NCBI RefSeq assembly: GCF_030388665.1
Contig: NZ_CP128846.1
Location: forward strand, 7,350,001-7,414,000
DNA from: Streptomyces flavofungini
GTDB taxonomy: Bacteria; Actinomycetota; Actinomycetes; Streptomycetales; Streptomycetaceae
DNA: 64,000 nucleotides
Direction: 5' to 3'
How positions within the stretch are numbered: the stretch's first letter is position 1; each line of letters opens with the position of its first letter. Below the pieces are notes generated by a model. It saw only the letters and a program-made list of their open reading frames with translations, did not search any database and was not told the origin of the DNA. A program made the translations under genes and the position numbers. Shown here piece after piece: positions 1 through 9,650 of this stretch.

Positions 1-1438
<1,438 letters not shown>

Positions 1439-1573
1439 AGTTGCTCGCGTCCACTGTGTTGGTTCTGAAACAACGAACAGTTGTGTCGGCTGAACAGCTC
1501 TACTTCAATTGAAGAGTGTGCTTGTTCGCTGCCCTGTTTGAGATCCTGCTCTTGCAGCGGGATATTTCATAGG

Positions 1574-1692
1574 GTTTCGGTGGTCATAGCGTAAGGGAAA
1601 CGCCCGGTTACATTCCGAACCCGGAAGCTAAGCCTTACAGCGCCGATGGTACTGCAGGGGGGACCCTGTGGGAGAGTAGGACGCCGCCGAAC
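1574..1692 (+). rRNA. rrf: 5S ribosomal RNA
   Basis: About 119 nt beginning gtttcggtggtcatagcg and ending ccgccgaac. It has the canonical 5S body, with the cgaacccggaagctaag loop and the gcgccgatggtactg helix. It lies 135 bp after the 23S end, the usual 23S-5S order of an actinobacterial rrn operon. The spacer at 1439-1573 contains no tRNA that I can see. Exact ends are inferred from pairing of the terminal helix. Confidence 0.95.
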
Positions 1693-1702
1693 AATTTTTG
1701 GA

Positions 1703-1750
1703 GGACCCTTGGTCCCAGCGTTCACGCTGGGACCAAGGGTCCTTTTTGTT
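1703..1750 (+). terminator. Rho-independent terminator of the rrn operon
   Basis: A perfect 18-bp stem (1703-1720 pairs with 1725-1742) with a four-base loop, followed directly by a T-rich tail (tttttgttttt). It sits 10 bp after 5S. This is one of the few textbook stem-plus-U-tract terminators in the window. Confidence 0.95.
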
Positions 1751-1819
1751 TTTGCTCGAAGAGCGCCGGCTACGCGGCTGCGTCAGAATGACTGCGGTAC
1801 CGAAGACTAGGAGTCACCC

Positions 1820-3871
1820 ATGTCCACCAACTCTCCCGACGAGCGACCGGAGCGCGACCAGCGCCGCCGGGATGGTGGCGACCGGGGTGGATACCGCGGT
1901 GGGCCACGTCGCGACAACGACCGCGGTCCGCGCCGCGACGACCGTCGAGACGGGGATCGCCCCTCCTTCCGTCGCGACGACCGGGACCGCAACGACCGCG
2001 GTGACCGCAGTGACCGCGGCGGATTCCGACGGGACGACCGCCGTGACGGTGACCGTGGTGGCTTCCGCCGTGACGACAACCGTGGCGGAAGCGGCTACCG
2101 CGGACGTGACGACCGTGACAGCGGGCGCCCCTCCTTCCGTCGCGACGACCGGCCCGGCGGGTTTCGACGCGATGACCGGCGCGATGACCGGCGCGACGAC
2201 CGTGGAGGCAACGACCGCGACCGTGGCGGCGACCGGGGCGGCTTCCGCCGTGACGGAGACCGCCCCGGCTTCCGGCGTGACAGCGACCGTCCGGCCTTCC
2301 GCCGGGATGACCGCCGTGACGACCGCCGGGATGGTGACCGTCGGGATGATCGGCGGGACGACCGTCCGGCGTTCCGTCGGGATGACCGGCGGGACGACCG
2401 TGGCGACCGTGGCGGGTTCCGGCGGGACGACCGGCGCGACGACCGTGGCGGGTTCCGTCGCGACGACCGCCGCGACGACCGCCGCGACGGGGACCGTGGT
2501 GGCTTCCGCCGCGACGACAACCGTGGTGGCGACCGTCCCGGCTTCCGGCGTGATGACCGCGACCGCGGTGACCGCGGCGGTTTCCGCCGTGACGATCGTC
2601 GGGATGACCGCCGGGATGGTGACCGTCGGGATGATCGGCGGGACGACCGTCCGGCGTTCCGTCGGGATGACCGGCGGGACGACCGTGGCGACCGTGGCGG
2701 GTTCCGGCGGGACGACCGGCGCGACGACCGTGGCGGGTTCCGCCGCGACGACCGCCGCGACGACCGCCGCGACGGGGACCGTGGTGGTTTCCGCCGCGAC
2801 GACAACCGTGGTGGCGGCTACCGTGGGCGTGACGACCGAGGCCGTGACGACCGCGGCCGCGGCCCCCGTCGGGACGACAGCCGTGGGCGGCCCGGTGGGT
2901 TCCGTGGGCGGGACGACCGGCGTGACGGCGACCGCGGTGGGTTCCGCCGTGACGACCGCGAGCGGGACCGTGAGCCGATCAAGCGGCTGCCGATCCCGGA
3001 CGACGTCACGGGCGACGAGATCGACCAGGACGTACGGCAGGAGCTGCAGAGCCTGCCCAAGGGGCTCGCTGAGGACGTCGCCAGGAACCTGGTGATGGTC
3101 GCCAAGCTCATCGACGAGGACCCCGAGCAGGCCTACGGCTACTCCAAGGTCGCGCTGCGGCTCGCCTCGCGCGTCGCCGCCGTACGCGAGGCCGCGGGCT
3201 TCGCCGCGTACGCGAACCAGAAGTACAGCGAGGCGCTCGCCGAGTTCCGGGCCGCGCGGCGGATGACCGGCGGCGTGGAGCTGTGGCCCGTCATGGCGGA
3301 CTGCGAGCGCGGGCTCGGACGGCCCGAGAAGGCGCTCGACATGGCCGGTGCACCCGAGGTGCACAAGCTCGACAAGGCCGGCCAGGTCGAGATGCGGCTC
3401 GTCGCCGCGGGAGCGCGCCGCGACATGGGGCAGCTCGACGCCGCGATCGTCACGCTGCAGAGCCCCGAGCTGGCCTCCAGCTCCGTCCAGCCCTGGACCG
3501 CCCGCCTGCGGTACGCCTACGGTGACGCACTGCTCGCGGCCGGGCGCGAGGACGAGGCGCGCGAGTGGTTCGCCAAGGCCATCGAGGCCGACAAGGACGG
3601 CAGCACCGACGCGTCCGACCGGCTCGCCGAGCTCGACGGCGTCGAGTTCGTCGACGCGCTCGAGGGCGATGAAGCTGAGGCCGAGCCCCAGGTGACGGAG
3701 TCGACGGAGTCGGGGCAGTCGGTGGACGCGGCCGAACCCGCACCCGCCGCTGTCGATGTGGATGCCGACGCGGGCGTTGCGGATGACGTCGATGCAGATG
3801 CAGATGCAGATGCAGATGTCGATGCCGATGTTGCCGATGGCGATGAAGGTGTGCGGCGCGACAAGGACTGA
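1820..3871 (+). CDS. Arg/Asp-rich repeat protein with C-terminal TPR-like domain
   Basis: 683 aa. The ATG at 1820 has an AGGAG seven bases upstream. Residues 1 to about 384 are an extreme low-complexity region built from RRDDRRDD, RGGFRRDD and DRPAFRRDD units. Mixed charge and RGG-like spacing suggest a disordered, possibly nucleic-acid-binding or condensate-forming segment (inference). From about residue 385 the protein becomes ordinary helical sequence. Helical pairs resembling TPR run over about 410-600 (for example AYGDALLAAGREDEAREWF), then a very acidic tail of DAD/VDAD repeats that ends in RRDKD. Streptomyces carry homologous hypothetical proteins, but I know of no proven function. It lies directly after the rrn terminator. 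The coding DNA contains a roughly 210-bp direct duplication with a 285-bp period and a gatgca hexamer array at 3791-3818, so length variation between strains is likely. Confidence 0.85.
   Translation: MSTNSPDERPERDQRRRDGGDRGGYRGGPRRDNDRGPRRDDRRDGDRPSFRRDDRDRNDRGDRSDRGGFRRDDRRDGDRGGFRRDDNRGGSGYRGRDDRDSGRPSFRRDDRPGGFRRDDRRDDRRDDRGGNDRDRGGDRGGFRRDGDRPGFRRDSDRPAFRRDDRRDDRRDGDRRDDRRDDRPAFRRDDRRDDRGDRGGFRRDDRRDDRGGFRRDDRRDDRRDGDRGGFRRDDNRGGDRPGFRRDDRDRGDRGGFRRDDRRDDRRDGDRRDDRRDDRPAFRRDDRRDDRGDRGGFRRDDRRDDRGGFRRDDRRDDRRDGDRGGFRRDDNRGGGYRGRDDRGRDDRGRGPRRDDSRGRPGGFRGRDDRRDGDRGGFRRDDRERDREPIKRLPIPDDVTGDEIDQDVRQELQSLPKGLAEDVARNLVMVAKLIDEDPEQAYGYSKVALRLASRVAAVREAAGFAAYANQKYSEALAEFRAARRMTGGVELWPVMADCERGLGRPEKALDMAGAPEVHKLDKAGQVEMRLVAAGARRDMGQLDAAIVTLQSPELASSSVQPWTARLRYAYGDALLAAGREDEAREWFAKAIEADKDGSTDASDRLAELDGVEFVDALEGDEAEAEPQVTESTESGQSVDAAEPAPAAVDVDADAGVADDVDADADADADVDADVADGDEGVRRDKD
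2331..2825 (+). repeat. In-frame direct duplication inside the Arg/Asp-rich gene
   Basis: About 210 bp starting near 2331 recurs nearly unchanged starting near 2616 (offset 285 bp = 95 codons). Both copies encode the same run of RDGDRRDD, DRPAFRRDD, GDRGGFRRDD and DNRGG units. The whole 1850-2990 region is also a degenerate short-period repeat of ccgNNNcgacgac words, which keeps several frames open on both strands. Confidence 0.85.
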
Positions 3872-3885
3872 TGGCGGTGGGACGT

Positions 3886-3921
3886 GAAGGGGCGGGTCTC
3901 CAGTGGGAGGCCCGCCCCTTC
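3886..3921. terminator. Bidirectional hairpin terminator between convergent genes
   Basis: A 16-bp stem (3886-3901 with 3906-3921, one G-U pair) and a four-base loop, 15 bp after the stop of the TPR gene and before the end of the opposing DUF1015 gene. It has no U-tract, as is common in Streptomyces. Confidence 0.7.
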
Positions 3922-3949
3922 GGCGTACGTACGAAGCGTCGGTCCGAGG

Positions 3950-5227
3950 TCAGAACGCCAGGTCGCGCAGGACCAGACCCGTCGCGGGCTTAGGGCCGAA
4001 CGACGTGGACTTCTGGGGCATCGTGACGCCCTGGCGGGCCAGGTCGCGTACGACCTCCTCACGGACCGGGTGCATCAGCACCGCCGTGCCGCCTTCGCGC
4101 TCGGCCTTCTCGACCGTCGCCTCCGTGTGATGGATGTACGCGATGTGCTCCGGGGTGTCCGGGACCTGCCAGACGTGGTCCAGGAGCGTGGAGTGCAGGA
4201 CCGTCGCGTCCAGGGTGCGCCAGGCCTCCGGGCGGCTGTGGGGGACCGTGCGGGCCAGCAGGTCGGGGTCGGGACGGTCCACCAGGTGGTACGAGCCGTC
4301 GCCCGCCAGGAGGAACGCGTTGCTCTCGGCCGCGGCGTCGCCGAGGGCCGCCAGTGCCTCGGACAAGGAGCACTCCAGTGTGCGTACCCGGAAGGAGTCC
4401 GCGAGCGCGGCCAAGGCGTCGGCGACCGGGAGCCGGTGCAGATAGCGGTGGATCGCGCGGACCCGCAGCGGATAGCGGGCCGTGTCGACCAGCAGGACCA
4501 GGCCGAAGTCCCACGGTCCGGGAGAGGCGTGTTCGGCCCGCACGCGCAGATTTGTCGCCCAGCGGTGGTGGCCGTCGGCGATGAGAGCCTGGTGGTGGGC
4601 CAGATCTGACTGGATTTCAGCGATCTCGGCGGGGTCGGTCACCGCCCACAGACGATGGCTGAAGCCGTCCTCGGTGGTCGTGGAGAGCAGCGGCTTGTGG
4701 TGCGTCGCGCGCTCTATGGCGGCCGCCGCACCGTCCGTCGACGCGCCGCCGGGGTAGGTGAGGAGCAGCGGCTCCAGGTTCGCGGCCGTCGCGCGCATGA
4801 GGGCGGCCCGGTCCTCGACGACGTGCGGCATGACGTCCTCGTGCGGCAGGACGATGCCGTCGGCTGCCTCCGACAGGCGCAGGGCGCCGATGATGCCGCG
4901 CTGGAGGATGTCGCCGTTCCGCTGCTCGTACACGTACAGGGCCGGGATCGGGTCGGGAGCCAGGATGCCTTCGGCGAGCCAGTCGTGGAGGGTGTCGGCG
5001 GCCTGGCGGTTGCGGGCCGCCGGGGTGGTCGCCTGCGGCAGGATCAGGCGGACGATGTTGTGCGGATCCGCCGATTCCAGTTCCAGGAGACCGTCCGGCC
5101 GCACGATCACGTCGTACGGCGGTGAGGTCACGGCGGCGAGGGAGCCGACCCGTTCGGAGTCGTACCGCACCCCCCGGAACGGGATCAGGTCGAGGCCGTG
5201 GACGTCCGTGTGACCCGCTGTGTTCAT
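3950..5227 (-). CDS. DUF1015 family protein
   Basis: 425 aa, the full length of the DUF1015 family. The N-terminal LIPFRGVRYD followed by VTSPPYDVI (residues about 33-41), and the DGHHRWAT motif near residue 220, are the family hallmarks. The biochemical role is unestablished, although many relatives are annotated as conserved or SpoOM-like hypotheticals. The ATG at 5227 has no Shine-Dalgarno. A TACGAT box lies six bases upstream, so the mRNA is probably leaderless. It is divergent from the HAD phosphatase gene with only 71 bp between starts, so the two promoters are packed together. Confidence 0.9.
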   Translation of the reverse strand: MNTAGHTDVHGLDLIPFRGVRYDSERVGSLAAVTSPPYDVIVRPDGLLELESADPHNIVRLILPQATTPAARNRQAADTLHDWLAEGILAPDPIPALYVYEQRNGDILQRGIIGALRLSEAADGIVLPHEDVMPHVVEDRAALMRATAANLEPLLLTYPGGASTDGAAAAIERATHHKPLLSTTTEDGFSHRLWAVTDPAEIAEIQSDLAHHQALIADGHHRWATNLRVRAEHASPGPWDFGLVLLVDTARYPLRVRAIHRYLHRLPVADALAALADSFRVRTLECSLSEALAALGDAAAESNAFLLAGDGSYHLVDRPDPDLLARTVPHSRPEAWRTLDATVLHSTLLDHVWQVPDTPEHIAYIHHTEATVEKAEREGGTAVLMHPVREEVVRDLARQGVTMPQKSTSFGPKPATGLVLRDLAF

Positions 5228-5298
5228 TAGTGCATCGTAAGTGTGTCAGTGGCATGAGCGATGATCGGGGGAGTGGAATTAGCGAGGAGAGATGCGTA

Positions 5299-6351
5299 AT
5301 GAGCCAGACCGTCAACAGCGGTGGCGATCAGCCTGCGCGGACGCGTCCAGCGGGCAGTGAGCGGGCGCTGAGCGAGAGCTACGACACGGCGCTGCTCGAT
5401 CTCGACGGGGTGGTGTACGCGGGTGGGAAGGCCATCGCCCACGCCGTCGATTCGCTGGCGACGGCCCGGTCCGGGGGCATGCATCTCGCGTACGTGACGA
5501 ACAACGCGCTGCGTACGCCGGACGCGGTGGCCGACCATCTGACGGAGCTCGGCATTCCCACCGGCCCGTCGGACGTGATCACGTCGGCGCAGGCCGTCGC
5601 GCGGCTCGTGGGTGAGCAAGTGCCCTCGGGGGCGCGGGTGTTGGTGGTGGGAGGGGAAGGGCTGCGGGTCGCGCTGCGTGAGCGTGGGCTTGAGCCGGTG
5701 GAGTCCGCCGACGACGATCCGGTGGCCGTGGTGCAGGGGTACGGGGGCCCCGAGTTGGCGTGGGGGCGGTTCGCGGAGGCCTGCTACGCGATCGCGCGGG
5801 GTGTGCCGTGGTTCGCGTCCAACACGGACCTGACCATCCCCAGCGGGCGGGGGATCGCCCCGGGGAACGGCGCCGCCGTGGAGGTCGTGCGCATCGCGAC
5901 CGGGGCGGAGCCGCAGGTCGCGGGGAAGCCGTTGCCCCCGATGCACCGGGAGACGATCCTGCGGACCGGGGCCGAGCGGCCGCTGGTCGTCGGGGACCGG
6001 CTCGACACAGACATCGAGGGCGCGTTCAACGGCGGTGTGGACTCGCTGCTCGTGCTGACGGGAGTGACGGACGGGGCGCGGTTGCTGGCCGCTCGGCCCG
6101 AGCACCGGCCCACGTATGTGGACGCCGATCTGCGGGGGATGCTGAGGGGGCAGCCCGAGGTGGGGCAGGCGGGCGAGGGGTTCGGCTGTGGGGGGTGGGT
6201 TGCCTTCGCGCGCGGGGAGGCTCTGGTCCTCGAGGGCGAGGGGGCGGCCATGGACGGGCTGCGGGCCTTGTGCGCGGCCGCGTGGGCGGCGGCGGGGGAC
6301 GGGGCGTGCGGGTTGGACGGGGGGAAGGCGTTGGCGCGGCTGGGGCTTTAG
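5299..6351 (+). CDS. HAD-superfamily (NagD/PGP-type) sugar or glycerol phosphatase
   Basis: 350 aa from ATG 5299, which has GAGGAGAG seven bases upstream. The frame is open further 5' but lacks that signal; a second candidate is ATG 5254. HAD motif I is LLDLDGVVY (residue about 31, with the nucleophilic Asp), motif II is VTNNALRTP (about 66), and motif IV is VGDRLDTDIEGA (about 230). A C2-type cap lies between them, as in NagD and phosphoglycolate or glycerol-3-phosphate phosphatases. The C-terminal 60 or so residues (Gly/Ala-rich) are an actinobacterial extension without a recognisable motif. The substrate cannot be told from sequence. It is divergent from the DUF1015 gene. Confidence 0.9.
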   Translation: MSQTVNSGGDQPARTRPAGSERALSESYDTALLDLDGVVYAGGKAIAHAVDSLATARSGGMHLAYVTNNALRTPDAVADHLTELGIPTGPSDVITSAQAVARLVGEQVPSGARVLVVGGEGLRVALRERGLEPVESADDDPVAVVQGYGGPELAWGRFAEACYAIARGVPWFASNTDLTIPSGRGIAPGNGAAVEVVRIATGAEPQVAGKPLPPMHRETILRTGAERPLVVGDRLDTDIEGAFNGGVDSLLVLTGVTDGARLLAARPEHRPTYVDADLRGMLRGQPEVGQAGEGFGCGGWVAFARGEALVLEGEGAAMDGLRALCAAAWAAAGDGACGLDGGKALARLGL

Positions 6352-6353
6352 GT

Positions 6354-6535
6354 TTCCCCGGTCCCGCCCCTGCTCGAAGCCGGGGGCTGCGCCCTCGGCC
6401 CCCCGCTGTCGGCGCTCAGGGCCTCGGCCCCGAACGCAGGACGGGCTGGTGAGCGCAGGCGGGAGTCAGGGGAGGGTGGGGCGGACCTCCGTCGGATCGC
6501 CGCTTCGTTCCTCGTCCTCAAGCGTCGGACGGGCT
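6354..6535. repeat. Dispersed intergenic repeats (types B and A)
   Basis: The gap between the HAD and SIP genes holds two Streptomyces-type dispersed elements. Type B lies at 6354-6405 (ttccccg..cccctgctcg..ccgggggctgcgcc). Type A lies at 6513-6535 (cgtcctcaagcgtcggacgg core). Near-identical copies of B occur at 18733-18780 and 33453-33490, and of A at 12745-12767 and 18805-18827. No gene is visible in this 208-bp gap. Confidence 0.75.
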
Positions 6536-6559
6536 GAAGCGGTGCGAGTGCTGCGGAAG

Positions 6560-7390
6560 TTACGCTTCCTCGCCGCGGGACAGGAGTTGGTCCTCCGTCA
6601 CGCCCTTGCGCCAGTACCCCGTGAACTTGATGCGCTTGCGGTCGAAGCCCCGGTCGGTGACCAGGTGGCGGCGTACGGCCCTGACCGTCGCGGACTCGCC
6701 GGCGATCCAGGCGTAGGGAGCGCCGGTGGGCAGGTCGGCGGCGCTGATCGCGACCGTCGTCGTGCCCTCGCCCGTGAGCCAGGTGATGTCGGCGTCCGCC
6801 TTGGTGAGCAGGTGCCGGCGGTCCGCCGGGTCGCGCAGCTCCAGCCAGGCCAGGACCCGCGTCGAGGGCGGCAGCGATTCGAGGATGCCCGCGACGGCGG
6901 GCAGCGCCGACTCGTCGCCGGTCAGGAGGATCCAGTCGGTGTCCGCGGGCGGCCTGAAGTCGTACGCGGCGTTCTCCTCCTCGACCGGAGCGAGGACCCC
7001 GACGCGGGTGCCGGGGCGTGCCGTGCGGGCCCAGCGTGACGCGGGGCCCTCGGTGGACGGCGCGTCCGGGGCGGGCGCGTGCACGGCGAAGTCGACGATC
7101 AACTCGTGCGGGTCGCGGCGCAGTTCACGGATGGTGTACGTGCGCATGATGCCGCGGACGTCGGGGTCCAGGTCCCGCCAGGCCGCGTACCAGTCGGGGG
7201 ACTCGGTGTCCGGCATGACCGGCGCGCTCTGGCCGGGCTGCGGCAGGAACACCTTCACGCGCTGGTCGCGGCCGCCCGATGCCATCTCGGCCACGTCGGA
7301 GCCGCCGAAGGCCACGCGGACCATCGACGGCGTCAGGCGCTCGGTGCGCAGGACCTGGGTGTCGAAGAACCGGAACGGGGCGTCGGTCAT
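6560..7390 (-). CDS. Siderophore-interacting protein (FAD/NAD(P)H ferric-siderophore reductase)
   Basis: 276 aa. SIP family: an N-terminal FAD-binding barrel with RTYTIREL (residue about 82, the R-x-Y-T FAD motif), and a C-terminal NAD(P)H-binding domain with GDESALPAVAG (about 153). Family members reduce ferric siderophores in the cytosol so that Fe(II) is released. The ATG at 7390 is preceded by an AGGAGAAAGG-like Shine-Dalgarno. It is the third gene of the leftward iron operon, 60 bp after the second receptor gene, and therefore probably under the iron box at 9628-9646. Confidence 0.95.
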   Translation of the reverse strand: MTDAPFRFFDTQVLRTERLTPSMVRVAFGGSDVAEMASGGRDQRVKVFLPQPGQSAPVMPDTESPDWYAAWRDLDPDVRGIMRTYTIRELRRDPHELIVDFAVHAPAPDAPSTEGPASRWARTARPGTRVGVLAPVEEENAAYDFRPPADTDWILLTGDESALPAVAGILESLPPSTRVLAWLELRDPADRRHLLTKADADITWLTGEGTTTVAISAADLPTGAPYAWIAGESATVRAVRRHLVTDRGFDRKRIKFTGYWRKGVTEDQLLSRGEEA

Positions 7391-7450
7391 GGGCTGAGCC
7401 TTTCTCCTGAGCGCGGTGGCGGGACGGCCGCCGCCCCGAGGTGGCGGCCG

Positions 7451-8536
7451 CTATCGCCTGAGCTTCTTCGACTTCTCGACGGCCGCCGCGAGCTGTTCGA
7501 GCACGGGGGCGTAACCGGCGTAGCTGTAGCGCTCCTCCATGGACCACGGGACGGTCTGGCCGGCCTTCACGGCGGGCAGCTTGTTCCAGGTGGGCTTCTT
7601 CGCGAGCTGGTCCTCGGTGAGCGCCGACGAGCGGTTGTCGACCATGATCAGGTCGGCGTGGTACTTGTCGGCGTTCTCCCAGCTGAGGAACTCCCAGAAG
7701 CCCCACTCGTCGCTCTTCTTGCCCTCGACGAACTCGACGCCGAGGTCCTTGAAGTAGTTCAGGTCGCAGTAGGAGTCCGGGACGGCGACGTACATCTGCT
7801 GGGCGTCGCCCGTCATCGCCAAGACCTTCAGCCCGCCATTGGCCTTCGCGGCCTCGCGCAGCGTCCGTTCGGCCTTCTCGAAGCGGGACTTGGCGGCCTT
7901 GACCTTCTGGGACTCCAGATCGCCGCCGAGTGAGGCGGCCAGGTCGGTGTAGCGCTTGAGGGGTTCGAGGAGGGAGGCGCGGGCGCCGTTGATGCCGACC
8001 GTCGGGGCGAGGGCGGCGATCTTCTTGCTGCTCTCCTCGGGGACGAACCAGAGGTTGGGCGGGGGGAACATGTTGCTGATCAGCAGCTCGGGCTTGAGGG
8101 ACGCGTACTTCTCGATGTTGAACTGGCCCCAGGTCTCGCCGAGGCTCGTCAGTTTGTCGACATCGAGATCGCCGGCCTGCGGGTTGGGCTTGCCGCCCAC
8201 GGGCTTGGACGGGCCGAAGACGCCGGTGACCTCGACGCCGTAGTCGTGCAGGGCCGCGGCGGTGCTGATGAACGCGACGATGTTCTTCGGGGTCGAGTCG
8301 GCGCGCGCCGTCCTGCCGCGGTCGTCCTTGAAGCTCCAGGCCTTGCCGTCGGAGCCCGAGCCCGAGTTCTTGGCCTTGCTGTCGGAGTTCTCGGAGCTGT
8401 CGGAGTTCTCGCTGCCGCAGCCGGTGAGGGCGGCGCCGAGGCAGAGGGCGGCGCCGCCGGTCAGCAGGCCGCGGCGGCTGACGCCGCCGGCGGTGCGGGT
8501 GGGAGCGAGGGTGCGGGAGGGGCGGAGCGCGCGCAT
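7451..8536 (-). CDS. Iron-siderophore ABC transporter substrate-binding lipoprotein (second copy)
   Basis: 361 aa. The start ATG at 8536 overlaps the stop of the upstream gene (TGATG), so translation is coupled. The signal peptide has a twin Arg (21-22) and a lipobox ALTGC (Cys40), so it is a Tat-exported lipoprotein. A Ser/Asn/Asp-rich linker is followed by a FepB/FhuD-type periplasmic-binding fold (WSFKDDRG, ELLISNMF, PWSMEERYSYAGYAP). It is clearly paralogous to the gene before it (shared KDDRG..TAR, GVFGP, WGQF.IEKYA blocks), which indicates a tandem duplication. It captures ferric siderophore at the membrane surface for the FecCD permeases encoded divergently. Confidence 0.94.
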   Translation of the reverse strand: MRALRPSRTLAPTRTAGGVSRRGLLTGGAALCLGAALTGCGSENSDSSENSDSKAKNSGSGSDGKAWSFKDDRGRTARADSTPKNIVAFISTAAALHDYGVEVTGVFGPSKPVGGKPNPQAGDLDVDKLTSLGETWGQFNIEKYASLKPELLISNMFPPPNLWFVPEESSKKIAALAPTVGINGARASLLEPLKRYTDLAASLGGDLESQKVKAAKSRFEKAERTLREAAKANGGLKVLAMTGDAQQMYVAVPDSYCDLNYFKDLGVEFVEGKKSDEWGFWEFLSWENADKYHADLIMVDNRSSALTEDQLAKKPTWNKLPAVKAGQTVPWSMEERYSYAGYAPVLEQLAAAVEKSKKLRR

Positions 8537-9597
8537 CAGGCGACCTTCTTCGAGTCTTCTATCGCCTTGGCGAGCCGCTCGATGAGGGGCGCGTATCCGG
8601 CGTGGCTGAACCGGGCTTCGTTGAACCAGGGGATGACCTGGTCGGACTCGGCGGCGGGCAGACGGGCCCACGTCGGTTTGGACTTCCTCAGCTCGGCGGG
8701 CTGGAGGTTTCCGGTCCGTTTGTCGACAAGGATCAGGTCGGCCTCGTACCGGTCGGCGTTCTCCCAGCTGAGGTCCTGGAAGAAGCCGCCCTTCGCGGTG
8801 CCGGTCGGCGTGACGAACTCGACGCCGAGGTCGCTGTAGTGGCGCAGGTCGGTGAAGTCGCGCGGATCGCCCACATACATGCGGTCGGCCTGCGCGGCCA
8901 TCGCGAGGACCTTGACGCCGCCGCGGGACTTCGCGGCCCCGGCGGCCTTGCGGAGCCGTTCGGAGGCGTCCTCGAAGCGCTTCTTCGCCGCGGTCACCTT
9001 CGTGGCCCGCGGGTCGGCGCCCAGGGACTCGGCGAGTTCGGCGAAGCGGCCGATGGCCTTGGTCAGGGTCGTCTTGCCGGTGAGGATGCCGACGCTGGGC
9101 GCGATCGGCAGGATCTTGTCGGTGGACTCCTCCGGTACGTACCAGAGGGTCGGGGAGACATTCATGGTGCTGACGAGGAGTTCGGGGCGCAGGCCCGCGT
9201 ACTTCTCGATGCTGAACTGGCCCCAGGCGTTGCCGATGACGGTCACCTTGTCGACATCGACACCCGCGGCCTGTACGTCGGGGTCGCCGTTCTTGAGCTT
9301 GGTGGGGCCGAAGACGCCGGTGCACTCGATGCCGAAGTCGTGCAGGGCGGCGGCCGCGCCGATGTAGGCGACGATGCGGCGCGGCCGGCTTCCGGCCCGT
9401 GCCGTCTCGCCGCGGTCGTCCTTGAACGCCCAGGGCCCGCCCTGTTGCGAGGAGTTGCCGCCGTCGCCCTTGTCGTCGCCGCACGCCGCGAGCATGCCGC
9501 CGGCCCCGAGCGTGGCGCCCGCGCCGAGGAAGGCGCGCCGCGACAGCGGCGGGAGCGGGGCGAGAGGGGAGCGAGGAGAGGGGCGTGACCGGGGCAT
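8536..9597 (-). CDS. Iron-siderophore ABC transporter substrate-binding lipoprotein (first copy)
   Basis: 353 aa from ATG 9597, with GAGAGAAG about ten bases upstream. Twin-arginine signal (20-21) and lipobox MLAAC (Cys39). The mature part has the class III ferric-siderophore-binding fold: WAFKDDRGETAR, GVFGPTKL, WGQFSIEKYAG and a C-terminal FSHAGYAPLIERL. It is the first gene of the leftward operon. Its promoter overlaps or adjoins the iron box, and the rightward permease operon starts 54 bp away. Together with its paralogue it gives the transporter two receptors, perhaps with different siderophore preferences (inference). Confidence 0.94.
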   Translation of the reverse strand: MPRSRPSPRSPLAPLPPLSRRAFLGAGATLGAGGMLAACGDDKGDGGNSSQQGGPWAFKDDRGETARAGSRPRRIVAYIGAAAALHDFGIECTGVFGPTKLKNGDPDVQAAGVDVDKVTVIGNAWGQFSIEKYAGLRPELLVSTMNVSPTLWYVPEESTDKILPIAPSVGILTGKTTLTKAIGRFAELAESLGADPRATKVTAAKKRFEDASERLRKAAGAAKSRGGVKVLAMAAQADRMYVGDPRDFTDLRHYSDLGVEFVTPTGTAKGGFFQDLSWENADRYEADLILVDKRTGNLQPAELRKSKPTWARLPAAESDQVIPWFNEARFSHAGYAPLIERLAKAIEDSKKVA

Positions 9598-9627
9598 ACG
9601 TGGTGCTTCTCTCGTCGAAGACCAATA

Positions 9628-9646
9628 GGAGGGTAGGCTAACCTAA
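9628..9646. promoter_or_regulatory. Iron box (DmdR1/IdeR-type operator) between divergent iron operons
   Basis: The 19-bp sequence ggagggtaggctaacctaa matches the known consensus ttaggttaggctaacctaa at 16 of 19 positions. It lies between the divergent starts at 9597 and 9651. The right half overlaps a putative -10 (TAACCT, 9639-9644) placed six bases before the GTG at 9651, so bound Fe(II)-repressor would block the rightward leaderless promoter directly. The leftward promoter also reads through it. Consensus and repressor identity are established knowledge; occupancy here is inferred. Confidence 0.88.
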
Positions 9647-9650
9647 CCGC

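Noticed and set aside
1439..1573. tRNA gene in the 23S-5S spacer
   Set aside because: No cloverleaf or conserved TpsiC arm seen in the 135 bases.
2331..2825. CRISPR-like regular repeats
   Set aside because: Repeats are in frame, coding, and have no unique spacers of constant length.
1814..3364. Long open frame (516 codons) on the minus strand and others across the Arg/Asp repeat
   Set aside because: Produced by the short-period repeat. The + strand frame has the Shine-Dalgarno and continues into normal TPR sequence; the shadow frames are only Thr/Val/Ala or Arg/Ser runs.
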